DNA of 64,000 bases. Source: Sphingobacterium spiritivorum (GTDB lineage Bacteria > Bacteroidota > Bacteroidia > Sphingobacteriales > Sphingobacteriaceae). The notes under the pieces are model-generated. The model was not told the origin of the DNA, searched no databases, and saw only the letters and a list, made by a program, of their open reading frames with translations. How positions within the stretch are numbered: position 1 is the stretch's first letter; each line of letters begins with the position of its first letter. The translations under genes and the position numbers were made by a program. The DNA is taken from the NCBI RefSeq assembly GCF_016724845.1, contig NZ_CP068082.1, positions 4,092,001 through 4,156,000 on the forward strand, in the 5' to 3' direction. Positions 33,913 to 42,588 of this stretch are shown piece by piece.

Positions 33913-34073
33913 AAACTGATACTGCCGGAAAGGGTCTTTTTTACAAGCCTGAAATGATAAAATCTTAAGTTATTTTAAATTACGAAAAGATGTGATTCGC
34001 TAATTTTTTTAACATTTGGTTTTAAAATTCTATGCATTTGGTTTTTGCGTTTATAAATGGAAGCTATACAAAA

Positions 34074-34285
34074 TTCTCTCCTTTTTAAGGAGAGATGTCC
34101 GCAAGGGCAGAGAGGTTGACCAAACAGGCTATGCTGTTCCGTTTGCTTGATCTCAATTGCTGGTGAGGACACCAGCAAACGCGTGAGATATTAAGTTGTT
34201 TGTTCTTATGTAATCCGTGTCAGTTGGCGTCCCCGCCAATGCTAATACAGTTCTCTCCTTTTGAAGGAAAGATGCCCGCAGGGTA
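34074..34285. repeat. host interspersed repeats, right flank
   Basis: TTCTCTCC...GGAGAGATGTCCGC (34074-34093) and a degenerate copy TTCTCTCC...GGAAAGATGCCCGC (34251-34275) surround a copy of GTTGGCGTCCCCGCCAA (34223-34239). The same palindrome lies on the left flank at 2227. These look like members of a dispersed host repeat family. Confidence 0.55.
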
Positions 34286-34428
34286 GTTGATTGATAAAAT
34301 AATGTGCACATTATCAGTTAATTGTCACTTTATCCTTACGTTGGATTAATCTTTTGTAAATAATAGACAGTCATAAAGAACAAAGAGTAAACACAAACAT
34401 TAGAAAAACATTAAATAGGGAGGGTTCC

Positions 34429-34914
34429 ATGAAAAAATTACTTTACATTACATTGCTTATCGGAGGGATCTTCTCTTTCACTCCGTCTCAGGCTCAGGTT
34501 CGTATCAATGTCAATATCGGAAATCAACCACTTTGGGGACCAGTAGGATACGATTATGTCCGTTACTATTATATGCCGGAAATGGATGTATATTATGATG
34601 TTGTGCATCGTCGCTATACTTATTACCATGGAAACAGATGGGTGACCAGAGGTAGCTTACCGAGCAAATACCGTCGTTATAATATGTACAGAACATATAA
34701 AGTAGTGGTAAATGATCGCAACCCATGGCATCGACACAGCCATTATCATGAGCGCTATCATAGATACTCAGGTAATTACAGTCAGGTGAATTTAAGAGAC
34801 GGGCGAGGCCGTTCAGACCGTCATGACCGCGATCGTTATGATCGTCACGATCGTAAGGATAACCATAAAGGGAATAAACACCGTGGCAAAAATAAAGGAC
34901 GTCACCATGATTAG
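34429..34914 (+). CDS. secreted His/Arg/Tyr-rich protein, 161 aa
   Basis: Residues 1-22 form a signal peptide (cleavage near SQA-QVR). The next 70 residues are tyrosine-rich and beta-like (VGYDYVRYYYMPEMDVYY). The C-terminal 65 residues are dominated by Asp, Arg, His and Lys, a disordered tail that could bind metal or polyanion. Similar proteins are common in Sphingobacteriaceae with no known role. Confidence 0.7.
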   Translation: MKKLLYITLLIGGIFSFTPSQAQVRINVNIGNQPLWGPVGYDYVRYYYMPEMDVYYDVVHRRYTYYHGNRWVTRGSLPSKYRRYNMYRTYKVVVNDRNPWHRHSHYHERYHRYSGNYSQVNLRDGRGRSDRHDRDRYDRHDRKDNHKGNKHRGKNKGRHHD

Positions 34915-34945
34915 TCCGGTTGTAAATTTATAGTTTTATTAACAC

Positions 34946-34980
34946 AGGAATTCTGCCACAGGATTCCTTTGTTGTTTTTT
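34946..34980 (+). terminator. intrinsic terminator
   Basis: AGGAAT(T)CTG / CAG(G)ATTCCT hairpin with a 3-nt loop, followed by TTTGTTGTTTTTT. It ends the 34429 transcript. Confidence 0.6.
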
Positions 34981-35024
34981 GAAACAACTTTTCTTTGAAA
35001 TTAGATAAGTCAGATTTAATATGT

Positions 35025-35032
35025 TATTTTTG
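35025..35032 (+). promoter_or_regulatory. promoter -7 box of the deacetylase gene
   Basis: TATTTTTG matches TAnnTTTG and is 41 bp before the ATG at 35074. No -33 element is found at 19-21 bp. Confidence 0.45.
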
Positions 35033-35073
35033 CGTAACTTTTATTAAAAAGTCTAATATAAAAATAATATTAA

Positions 35074-36012
35074 ATGCGATTAATTGGAAATGTGGTGGCA
35101 GGAATGGCGCTATCGGTACTTGTTTTAAGTACTCAGTCCTGCGGAAATAATCAGTCTTCTCAAAAAACTTCTACTGTTGAACATCAGGATTCAGTTACAA
35201 AAAAGGAAGAGCATAGTACCGAGAAAAAAGATCTTGAGACAAAAAAAGATACGTTAACCGTAGATTCGGTTAAGAAAAAAGAGCCTGTTGATAAAGCGAA
35301 GCTGACTAAAGCACAACGGGACTCCATTAATGCAAAGCTTGATAGCCTTCCAAAGCATATCTACCTGACTTTTGATGACGGACCACTGATCGGAAGTTCA
35401 GCAATTGATTCGATTGCTACAGCAAAGAATATTAAGATTAATGTGTTCCTGATCGGTAAACACGCAAATATGAGTAAAAGACTCAAAAAAGATTATCTGA
35501 GATATTATAATAATCCGTTGGTCGATTGCTACAACCATAGTTATACACATGCCAATAATAAATTCAGTGTTTTTTACAGCAATCCGGATCATGCATTTTC
35601 GGATTTTGAAAAAAATGAGGCAGATCTGGCCCTGAAGTATAAGATTACCCGTATGCCGGGACGTAATATCTGGTATTTCAAAGACAGAAGAAGAATTGAT
35701 TTGCAAAGTGGTACAAGCACAGCAGATTTGCTTTATGCTAACGGATATGAAATCATGGGATGGGATGTGGAGTGGAAAATCCACGGACTGACAGGACAAC
35801 CTGTACAATCTGTTAATGAAATCTATCAGCGTATGAAAAACAGATTGAAAAAGAAAGATTCATTTACGGCCAATAATGTGGTGTTACTGATGCATGATGA
35901 TATGTTTCAAAATAGAAAAGGGCAAAAATTGTTATCGGATCTTATCGACAGTTTAAAGTCTAACCCGAATTACCATTTCGAACATATGCGTGATTATCCG
36001 GTAAAATACTAA
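35074..36012 (+). CDS. polysaccharide deacetylase lipoprotein (NodB domain)
   Basis: A lipoprotein signal with C23 (STQSC) is followed by a long Lys/Glu/Ser/Thr-rich linker (about 27-85). The NodB domain then has motif 1 YLTFDDGP and motif 2 NHSYTH, which provide the catalytic Asp and metal-binding Asp-His-His. A later RMPGRNIWYF segment and LLMHDD near the end complete the fold. It likely deacetylates a cell-envelope glycan. The exact substrate is unknown. Confidence 0.85.
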   Translation: MRLIGNVVAGMALSVLVLSTQSCGNNQSSQKTSTVEHQDSVTKKEEHSTEKKDLETKKDTLTVDSVKKKEPVDKAKLTKAQRDSINAKLDSLPKHIYLTFDDGPLIGSSAIDSIATAKNIKINVFLIGKHANMSKRLKKDYLRYYNNPLVDCYNHSYTHANNKFSVFYSNPDHAFSDFEKNEADLALKYKITRMPGRNIWYFKDRRRIDLQSGTSTADLLYANGYEIMGWDVEWKIHGLTGQPVQSVNEIYQRMKNRLKKKDSFTANNVVLLMHDDMFQNRKGQKLLSDLIDSLKSNPNYHFEHMRDYPVKY

Positions 36013-36028
36013 TAACAGGTTACGTCCT

Positions 36029-36436
36029 TTGAAGAAAAACAGCATTGAAATATGCGCAGCTATGGTGCTGAGTCCTGCAAAGCAATTGTTGCTGGTTCGT
36101 AAAAAAGGATCTGAGTATTATCAGCTGCCCGGAGGTAAGATAGAAAAGGGCGAAACATTTGTCAACACTGTGTGCCGGGAGATAGAAGAGGAGATTGGGT
36201 TGATAGTAGCTGTGGAAGAGTTGCTTTTTCTGGGGACGCATGAAGCTGCAGCGGTAAATGAAGCCGATACAAGGGTCGTAGGACATGTATTCAAACTCAA
36301 TTTATCTGAAATTAAAGAAATAAGTCCGCAGGCTGAATTAGAAGAAGCGGTGTGGGTAGATCAGCATAATTATAAGCAATACAAACTTGCGCATCTGGCA
36401 GAAGAATTTGTTGTTCCAAGATGGTTGCAGTTGTAA
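36029..36436 (+). CDS. Nudix hydrolase
   Basis: The Nudix box is clear: GGKIEKGE followed by REIEEEIG, fitting GX5EX7REUXEEXGU. It hydrolyses a nucleoside-diphosphate-linked substrate. The start is a TTG at 36029. The only nearby ATG would remove the first beta strand, so TTG is plausible. The length, 135 aa, is normal. It lies 16 bp after the deacetylase gene and may be co-transcribed. Confidence 0.85.
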   Translation: MKKNSIEICAAMVLSPAKQLLLVRKKGSEYYQLPGGKIEKGETFVNTVCREIEEEIGLIVAVEELLFLGTHEAAAVNEADTRVVGHVFKLNLSEIKEISPQAELEEAVWVDQHNYKQYKLAHLAEEFVVPRWLQL

Positions 36437-36490
36437 GCTGTGTAAAAAGTATTGCACTCACATTCAAAATATATAAAAAGAACTTAAAGT

Positions 36491-36527
36491 AAATAAGAAA
36501 TGCTCCTTTAAGGAGCATTTCTTATTT
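36491..36527. terminator. bidirectional terminator
   Basis: AAATAAGAAATGCTCCTT and its reverse complement AAGGAGCATTTCTTATTT form an 18-bp perfect hairpin between the convergent Nudix and phosphatase genes. A-rich and T-rich outer arms would serve both strands. Confidence 0.8.
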
Positions 36528-36540
36528 ATCAGGTCAACGG

Positions 36541-37953
36541 TTAATCCAGTTGAGCATTTAACAACTTAGCCACTTTTTTAGGAATATCTGTATTTTCCAT
36601 TTTGTGGCTGAATAATTCACTGCCGCTTCCTATCGCAAATATCGGAATATAGCTTGCTGAGTGATTTCCGGAACCCCATCCCAAAGTAGAGGCATCATTT
36701 AATACTTTCACAGCCAGAGTCGCTAATTTATCGTCAGTAGCATAGAGACTTTTGGATTCCTGTGTCTCATGGTTTACAAAACTGCGCAGATAGGTTTCAT
36801 GCATATTTTGTTCATCAGCCTTGCTTACTTTGATGACAGACCATAGTCCGAGTTGATCCGAAAGCAATTGTTTAACCTCATCCCATGTTGTTTTAGGATT
36901 TGAGATTCTCAATTTGGAAATCTGTGCAGATAATTCACTTTGTGATTTTTTCTGTAATTCCAGGTTTTTAAAAGATAACCTGGAGCTTCCCGTTCCAAGT
37001 GTCATTCCACCGGTTTCATGATCGGCAGTAACAATGATCAGAGTTTCTTCCGGATATTTTTTATAGAAATCGAAGGCTTCCTTTACAGCTTCATTAAAAT
37101 CCAAAACTTCCTTTACTGCAGTTGCTCCATCATTGGAATGACAGGCCCAGTCGATTTTCCCGCCTTCTACCATCAGGAAAAATCCGTTGGTGTTTTCTTC
37201 TGTCAGCGATTCAATTGCTGCTGAAGTAATCTGTTTCAGTGTCAGATCATTTGTGTTTTGATCAATTGCATATTTTAAGGATACCTGATCTCCTCCTTTG
37301 TTATTGGATAATATTATTTTTCCGGCTTTGTTTTTAAGTGCCTTATATTCCTGATAGCCTTCAGCTAACGAATAACCTCCTTTTTGTAGGATTTGAGTAA
37401 TAGGAGTTACTTTTTCCTTTTTGAAATTCTGTTCAGGTTTTAAGAATCCGGATCCTCCGAAAAAGTCAAAATCCGATTGGAGAATATCTTGTGCAATTTC
37501 GTAATACATATCACGGTCCTGCTGATGAGCATAGAAAGAAGCTGGTGTAGCATGGTCTATACTTACACTTGTCGTGATGCCGACCTTCATGCCTTTTTCT
37601 TTAGCAAGGTAGGCAATGCTTTTTAAGGGTTTTGTTTTGGTGCTGTCCATACCGATAACACCATTTTTGGTTTTATGTCCTACAGCCAGAGCTGTGCCGC
37701 CTGCGCCGGAGTCTGTTACACCGTTTGAAGTAGAGTAAGAGGTGGCAAAGGATGCAACCGGAAAGCCTGTAAATACGAGCGGTGCAATACCAATCCGTCC
37801 TTCCCGTTCGGCGAGATACATTTCCGTAAGATTGACCTGATTTAAGCCCATTCCATCACCGATCATAAAGAAAATATATTTAGGTTTCTGTTGAGCAAAA
37901 GCCAGGTGAAAGCTGAGGACGGATAATGCAAATAATAAGGATAGTTTTTTCAT
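36541..37953 (-). CDS. alkaline phosphatase, PhoA family
   Basis: A secreted phosphomonoesterase. Signal peptide residues 1-20; metal-binding D33 in MIGDGMG; nucleophile S82 in TDSGAGGTA. Later metal ligands appear in MVEGGKIDWACHSND, VTADHETGG and GNHSASYIP. 470 aa, typical. It stands alone and has no visible Pho-box-like element. Confidence 0.92.
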   Translation of the reverse strand: MKKLSLLFALSVLSFHLAFAQQKPKYIFFMIGDGMGLNQVNLTEMYLAEREGRIGIAPLVFTGFPVASFATSYSTSNGVTDSGAGGTALAVGHKTKNGVIGMDSTKTKPLKSIAYLAKEKGMKVGITTSVSIDHATPASFYAHQQDRDMYYEIAQDILQSDFDFFGGSGFLKPEQNFKKEKVTPITQILQKGGYSLAEGYQEYKALKNKAGKIILSNNKGGDQVSLKYAIDQNTNDLTLKQITSAAIESLTEENTNGFFLMVEGGKIDWACHSNDGATAVKEVLDFNEAVKEAFDFYKKYPEETLIIVTADHETGGMTLGTGSSRLSFKNLELQKKSQSELSAQISKLRISNPKTTWDEVKQLLSDQLGLWSVIKVSKADEQNMHETYLRSFVNHETQESKSLYATDDKLATLAVKVLNDASTLGWGSGNHSASYIPIFAIGSGSELFSHKMENTDIPKKVAKLLNAQLD

Positions 37954-38109
37954 GTTATGAATCTGTGTATCGGTTTTTGTTAATTATAGAATGCTGTTGT
38001 CAAAGATAGTGCATTAGTGTTAAGGTAATATTAAATGCTGTACCGGGCCTGTATCAAACAAAATATCGTGCTGATTGTTAATTAGTTTATTAGACAATGG
38101 ATCAATATT

Positions 38110-39450
38110 ATGGAAAACAATCTCTTAAATAACGCAAAGGCATTCTTCAATGAAGATACACTTTCAAAGCTATCCGGAACAGTCGGAGTAGATTCTGCCC
38201 AACTTAAGCAGGGGACAGATCTGGTCATTCCGGCCTTGTTTTTAGGCCTCCAACGTGAAAATGAAAGCGGATTAAATACTATTCTGGAACAAGCTAAGAG
38301 TCATTTTGGCAATTTTGATTTTCAGCAATGGTTTAATTCTGATCGTTCAGCTCCGGTCGGGGGAGCTGCTGAAGATGTAAATAGTCAGCATCCTGAACAT
38401 CAGCACATATTGCAAAGCATATTCGGAGATAAACTGGATACGGTAGTCTCTGCTATCTCCGGGTTTATCGGGATTAAATCAGATACTATTCAGAAGTTGC
38501 TGAGTTCGGCACTTCCTGCTGTATTCGCCAGTCTGACCAATAACGGTACCAACTGGAATGCAGCTGTTATTTCTAATCTGCTGAATGAGAATAAAAGTAA
38601 TTTTGCGGCAGCTCTGCCTGCCGGATTAGGATTGGGCGCTTTTGGTAGCCTGTTTGCGGATTCGGATATTCAGAGTCCGGCTGTAGAGACGCCGATTCCT
38701 CCTGCAGATATTCCGGTTGTAGAACCTCCTGTACTCACTGTGCCGCCAGTCAATCCGGAGCCGGCTATTCATACACGTGAAGCTGTCAGAGAAGTAAAGA
38801 AATCAAGTGGGTTATGGTGGATACTGATACCATTGGTACTTGTGGCTCTTTGGTTTTTATTTGGTAAAAGTTGTGCAGGCAATGGAGCTGGTACATCTGA
38901 TTCGACTTCCAATGGTCGTGACACATCGTCTATGACAAATCCGTCAGACTCATTGGGTGCAACAGATGGTTTATCAAACAGAGAGTCTGTAATTCTGAAA
39001 TTACCTGACGGACAGGAGCTTCGGGCTTATCCGAGAGGGATAGAAGATAATCTGATTAAATTCCTGCAATCAGACTATAAGGCACTTCCGGATGATACGC
39101 TTAAAAATAAATGGTTTGATTTTGATAATCTGAATTTTGAGACCGGGACAGCTAAGATATTACCTGCCAGCAGAGATCAGTTATTAAATCTGGCTGCTAT
39201 ATTGAAAGTATTCCCGGATGCGAAAGTTAAAATCGGAGGATATACAGACAAAACAGGGGATGAAGCATTTAATAAGAAATTGTCATTGGATCGTGCAAAT
39301 GCTGTTAAAGTATTTTTAGATGAACAGGGACTGGGAGCGCAGGTTGCAGGTACAGAAGGTTACGGATCTGAAATTGCGCGGTACCCGGCAGATGCACCTG
39401 AATCTGACAGGATCAAAGATCGCAGAGTGTCTGTAAGTGTTCGTAAATAA
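38110..39450 (+). CDS. OmpA-family protein with N-terminal DUF937 and one TM
   Basis: The N-terminal part (about 1-180) reads as DUF937/YidB-like helices (LLNNAKAFFNEDTLSKLS, VIPALFLGLQ). A Pro-rich linker and a membrane helix (about 235-255, GLWWILIPLVLVALWFLFG) follow. The C-terminal OmpA domain (about 335-446) has NFETGTAKILP, VKIGGYTDKTG and KDRRVSVSV and binds peptidoglycan. The build implies an inner-membrane anchored link to the wall. Confidence 0.88.
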   Translation: MENNLLNNAKAFFNEDTLSKLSGTVGVDSAQLKQGTDLVIPALFLGLQRENESGLNTILEQAKSHFGNFDFQQWFNSDRSAPVGGAAEDVNSQHPEHQHILQSIFGDKLDTVVSAISGFIGIKSDTIQKLLSSALPAVFASLTNNGTNWNAAVISNLLNENKSNFAAALPAGLGLGAFGSLFADSDIQSPAVETPIPPADIPVVEPPVLTVPPVNPEPAIHTREAVREVKKSSGLWWILIPLVLVALWFLFGKSCAGNGAGTSDSTSNGRDTSSMTNPSDSLGATDGLSNRESVILKLPDGQELRAYPRGIEDNLIKFLQSDYKALPDDTLKNKWFDFDNLNFETGTAKILPASRDQLLNLAAILKVFPDAKVKIGGYTDKTGDEAFNKKLSLDRANAVKVFLDEQGLGAQVAGTEGYGSEIARYPADAPESDRIKDRRVSVSVRK

Positions 39451-39478
39451 GAACAGATATTTTAAATTTTATAATAAT

Positions 39479-39512
39479 AAAGGCTGTCAGCATAGTGCTG
39501 ACAGCCTTTATT
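39479..39512. terminator. bidirectional terminator
   Basis: AAAGGCTGTCAGCA / TGCTGACAGCCTTT is a 14-bp perfect stem with a 3-nt loop between the convergent OmpA and porin genes, with A and T runs on both sides. Confidence 0.85.
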
Positions 39513-39514
39513 AT

Positions 39515-40570
39515 TTAGAATGCATATACGAGTGCCATTGAAAATTGTCCGGCATTTTTTGTAGGACTTAGATCTTTTTTGACAAACATTTCGTTTTTGC
39601 TGTTATCGAATCGTACTTCAGGTATAAAAGAAAAACCATGATGTCTGAGGTGGCCACTCAGTGTTGCCGACCATATTTCGTTTTCTTCAATAGCTAGTAA
39701 AGGAGCATCTTTTGTTTTGAAATATTCACCCCGTATACCTATACCTATATTTTCATTGATGTTTACTCTCGGATAAAGCGCAATTCCTGAATAGCCTGCA
39801 TCACCTTTCTGATTGTAGTTGGTTGCGTTGAGTCCGAGGGTGAAACGGGGAGAGAAGCTGTAGTTTCCAACCAGATCTAGCAGTGTGCCGGAACTGTAGT
39901 TTGCTGCTCCGCCAACGGAAGATCCTGTCAGAAAGTTAAGATAGAAACTGGATGCTTCATTCGGTATGATGCTGAGTTGTGAGCCAAAATGAGAAACTCC
40001 GTTAAAATCCTGATAAACATTCCAGTCGTTAAAAATTCCTACCATTAGCGCTACCTTCTCAGAGAATGTATAATTTGCTTTTAATCCCGCATCCTGAAAC
40101 GGTCCGGCTCCGAAGAGGTAAGAAGTGGAATAATGGAAGTTGTTGGAAGGACATATGACCTCATACCCTACAAATGTACCCATGAATCCGGCGGTCATGC
40201 TTAATTTTTCGGTCAGATCGTAAGATACATACAGATTTTGGATATGAAAGCTATTGTTGTCATCACCAGCCTGTCCATCCCCGTTCAGAATAGATCTGTA
40301 CTGTCCTCTGGGTCCAAAGGAAAGTTCTCCTACGAAAGAGGCGCGACCTGTTTTCTTTTTCAGCGCCAGATCTACCATACCTATAGATACGGAATTATTG
40401 TCTTCTGTGAAATAAGTTTTGATGTTAGGTTGGTTTTGGAAGTCATATTTCCAATACGTATCTACCGATCCTGAGATTTCGAGGCCTAATAATGTTGATT
40501 TTTCTTCCTGTGCATTGGTTAAATTTAGAAATAGGTAGTAAATAATTGATAAAGAGATTAATTTTTTCAT
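39515..40570 (-). CDS. outer membrane porin, BBP2 (OmpL-like) family
   Basis: Signal peptide residues 1-20 are followed by amphipathic beta strands ending in a C-terminal aromatic (YAF), as in beta-barrel outer membrane proteins. GSVDTYWKYDF and the later GFMGTFVGYEV are typical of the putative porin-2 family. It is divergent from amtB with a 299-bp shared regulatory region. This pairing suggests a role in ammonium or nitrogen uptake. Confidence 0.8.
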   Translation of the reverse strand: MKKLISLSIIYYLFLNLTNAQEEKSTLLGLEISGSVDTYWKYDFQNQPNIKTYFTEDNNSVSIGMVDLALKKKTGRASFVGELSFGPRGQYRSILNGDGQAGDDNNSFHIQNLYVSYDLTEKLSMTAGFMGTFVGYEVICPSNNFHYSTSYLFGAGPFQDAGLKANYTFSEKVALMVGIFNDWNVYQDFNGVSHFGSQLSIIPNEASSFYLNFLTGSSVGGAANYSSGTLLDLVGNYSFSPRFTLGLNATNYNQKGDAGYSGIALYPRVNINENIGIGIRGEYFKTKDAPLLAIEENEIWSATLSGHLRHHGFSFIPEVRFDNSKNEMFVKKDLSPTKNAGQFSMALVYAF

Positions 40571-40869
40571 GTTTTTAGTTTTAAATTGATGATTTTTTAA
40601 TTTTTTAAATCTAAAAACCCTTGTTTCATCTAATTTTAGTTTAAATAATTGGTGAATTTAATTTTATTTTTGTCTGTTTTGTGGTTTTTCATTAGATTTT
40701 TGGTTGATTTTTTATAAATGTATGAATATTATTTAAAATAATTTGTTGATTTATAAATATTTGCTCATATATTTGTTTTGAATTTAATTTTACATATCAA
40801 TTTTTATCTGTTTTTCATCTAAAACCATTAATTATTAACAAAATTTGAATTAAAAACCATTAAAGCATT
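40571..40869. promoter_or_regulatory. divergent regulatory region of porin and amtB
   Basis: Extremely AT-rich. For amtB a promoter is visible: TTG (40746-40748), 19 bp, TATATTTG (40768-40775), giving a leader of nearly 90 nt. Such AT-rich shared regions often carry regulator sites, but no clear palindrome was found. Confidence 0.6.
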
Positions 40870-42174
40870 ATGAAAAAAACCGTTCCATTGATTATTTTAA
40901 CAATTCTGGCCATTATAGGCTTGTTAACTCCTTCTATTGATGTGACTAATGTAGCAGATGTAAAGATTGATTCCGGAGATACAGCCTGGTTATTGACATC
41001 TTCCGCACTTGTATTGATTATGACACCAGGTCTGGCGTTCTTTTATGGTGGTATGGTGAGCAAGAAGAATGTAATCTCTACTATGATGCAGAGCTTTATC
41101 TGTATGTGTATTATTTCAGTATTATGGGTGATTGTCGGGTTTAGCCTTGCATTTGGCGATGATATCGGCGGGGTGATAGGGGACCCGCGTACTTTTTATA
41201 TGATGAAGGGTATGCTTGGGAATGTTGCCTGGGGAGCTTTACCTACAGTTCCTTTGGTCTTATTTGCCATGTTTCAACTCAAATTCGCCATTATAACACC
41301 AGCTTTGATTACCGGTGCTTTTGCTGAGCGCGTGCGGTTCAATTCGTTTATGGTATTTATAATTTTGTTCAGTATTTTTATTTATATGCCTTTAGCACAT
41401 GCCACCTGGCATCCGGAGGGAATACTTGCCAAATTCGGTGTTTTGGATTTTGCCGGTGGTACAGTAGTGCATATGTCTGCGGGATGGGCTGCATTAGCTT
41501 CGGCGGTATATCTGAAAGGAAGAAAGACCCCTACACATTCTCCGGCACGTATCAGTTATGTCATATTGGGTACAGCGTTGCTTTGGTTTGGCTGGTTTGG
41601 ATTTAATGCAGGTTCAGCAGGCGCTGCAAACGGTCTGGCAGCATATGCATTTGCGACTACGACTACAGCTTCAGCTGTGGCAGCGATCGCATGGATATTT
41701 GTAGATATTATCAGAGGTAAAAAACCTTCTGCAATGGGAGCCTGTATAGGTGCTGTAGTGGGGTTAGTTGCGATTACACCGGCTGCAGGCTTTGTCAGTA
41801 TTCCGCACTCGATCGTCATTGGACTTGTAGCAGCCTTGGTCAGTAATCTGGTGGTATTCTTACGCAGCAAGACCAGCATAGATGACACGCTGGATGTATT
41901 TCCTTGTCATGGTGTGGGTGGTATGGTTGGTATGGTGCTGACGGGAGTATTTGCAAATAGTAACGTGAACAGTGTGGTGACTGCTAACGGGTTGTACTTC
42001 GGAGAGACCGGTTTATTTTTTGCACATGTGATCGCATTGATTGCCGTTTCCTTATTTGCATTTTTCGGTTCTCTGTTGCTGATCAAGATTACGGATCTCA
42101 TCACACCTCTTCGTGTGCATGAAGAAGAAGAAAAACTGGGGCTGGATATTACACAGCATGATGAAGAGTTATAA
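40870..42174 (+). CDS. amtB: ammonium transporter AmtB
   Basis: Eleven membrane helices plus an N-terminal signal-like helix. Conserved stretches include MTPGLAFFYGGMVSKKN, the FNAGSA region, the twin-histidine helix parts (HMSAGWAALAS and FPCHGVGGMVG) and a cytoplasmic C-terminal tail (TPLRVHEEEE) that contacts PII protein. 434 aa, normal. No glnK gene is adjacent, which is unusual compared with many bacteria. Confidence 0.93.
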   Translation: MKKTVPLIILTILAIIGLLTPSIDVTNVADVKIDSGDTAWLLTSSALVLIMTPGLAFFYGGMVSKKNVISTMMQSFICMCIISVLWVIVGFSLAFGDDIGGVIGDPRTFYMMKGMLGNVAWGALPTVPLVLFAMFQLKFAIITPALITGAFAERVRFNSFMVFIILFSIFIYMPLAHATWHPEGILAKFGVLDFAGGTVVHMSAGWAALASAVYLKGRKTPTHSPARISYVILGTALLWFGWFGFNAGSAGAANGLAAYAFATTTTASAVAAIAWIFVDIIRGKKPSAMGACIGAVVGLVAITPAAGFVSIPHSIVIGLVAALVSNLVVFLRSKTSIDDTLDVFPCHGVGGMVGMVLTGVFANSNVNSVVTANGLYFGETGLFFAHVIALIAVSLFAFFGSLLLIKITDLITPLRVHEEEEKLGLDITQHDEEL

Positions 42175-42212
42175 TAAGATATCCCAAACCAATTAACTAT
42201 AACCCTAAATGT

Positions 42213-42242
42213 AATGGCACAGCTTAAGCTGTGCCATTTTTT
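42213..42242 (+). terminator. terminator of amtB
   Basis: AATGGCACAGC / GCTGTGCCATT stem with TTAA loop and a TTTT run, 39 bp after the amtB stop. Confidence 0.85.
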
Positions 42243-42276
42243 GGTTAAGTACATTTTTTATTGCATTTTTGTCCTC

Positions 42277-42588
42277 ATGAAAGATACGGTCTACGCAACG
42301 CTTAAATCTGATTTTGAAAAATTTATGCGCCATTCCATGCATGTATCAGGAGCTTTTGGCTTTGATGTTTTTGGAGATTACGTAACTTCCGTACTTAATT
42401 TTTACGTCGGCAGCTCTGTACTGACACTGGAAGAAAAAGTAAATGCTGCATTTTATCTGTGCCAGTTATATAATAAAGGACTTAAGAATATGATGTCTGT
42501 TACAGATATGAAAGAAATGTCTATTGAGTTTGCAAATGATCCCACTCTGGATTATACTGTTCTCAGCCCGATTTTTGACGGATACTAA
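42277..42588 (+). CDS. hypothetical protein, 103 aa
   Basis: I chose ATG 42277 because the longer frame would begin inside the amtB terminator. The protein is small and mixed-helical (FEKFMRHSMHVSGAFGFDVFG), without a known motif. It ends 4 bp into the convergent lipocalin gene. Confidence 0.6.
   Translation: MKDTVYATLKSDFEKFMRHSMHVSGAFGFDVFGDYVTSVLNFYVGSSVLTLEEKVNAAFYLCQLYNKGLKNMMSVTDMKEMSIEFANDPTLDYTVLSPIFDGY

Larger units (their letters stand above)
2620..33960. mobile_element. Mu-like transposable prophage or tailocin-like element without head genes
   Basis: The gene order is repressor (leftward), Ner-position protein, MuA-like DDE transposase, MuB-like ATPase, early genes, Mor-position regulator, lysis genes, contractile tail and fibres. 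This follows Mu. No terminase, portal, scaffold/protease or major capsid gene is present. From 13.0 to 33.7 kb every long frame is accounted for by lysis, tail or fibre products. Borders are approximate: the left end is between about 2617 and 2744, and the right end is after a repeated AT motif at 33891-33912. I could not find the terminal dinucleotides or a 5-bp duplication with certainty. Confidence 0.8.
33673..34428. other. 756-bp non-coding stretch across the right border
   Basis: It holds the palindromes and AT motif above, then the host junction (not resolved), then host interspersed repeats. No gene is credible here. Confidence 0.55.

Noticed and set aside
33975..34178. Minus-strand 67-codon frame in the right flank
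   Set aside because: Runs across host interspersed repeats; no start context or conserved pattern.
41556..42254. Minus-strand frames opposite amtB (110 and 115 codons)
   Set aside because: Fully inside amtB or its terminator; no support as genes.
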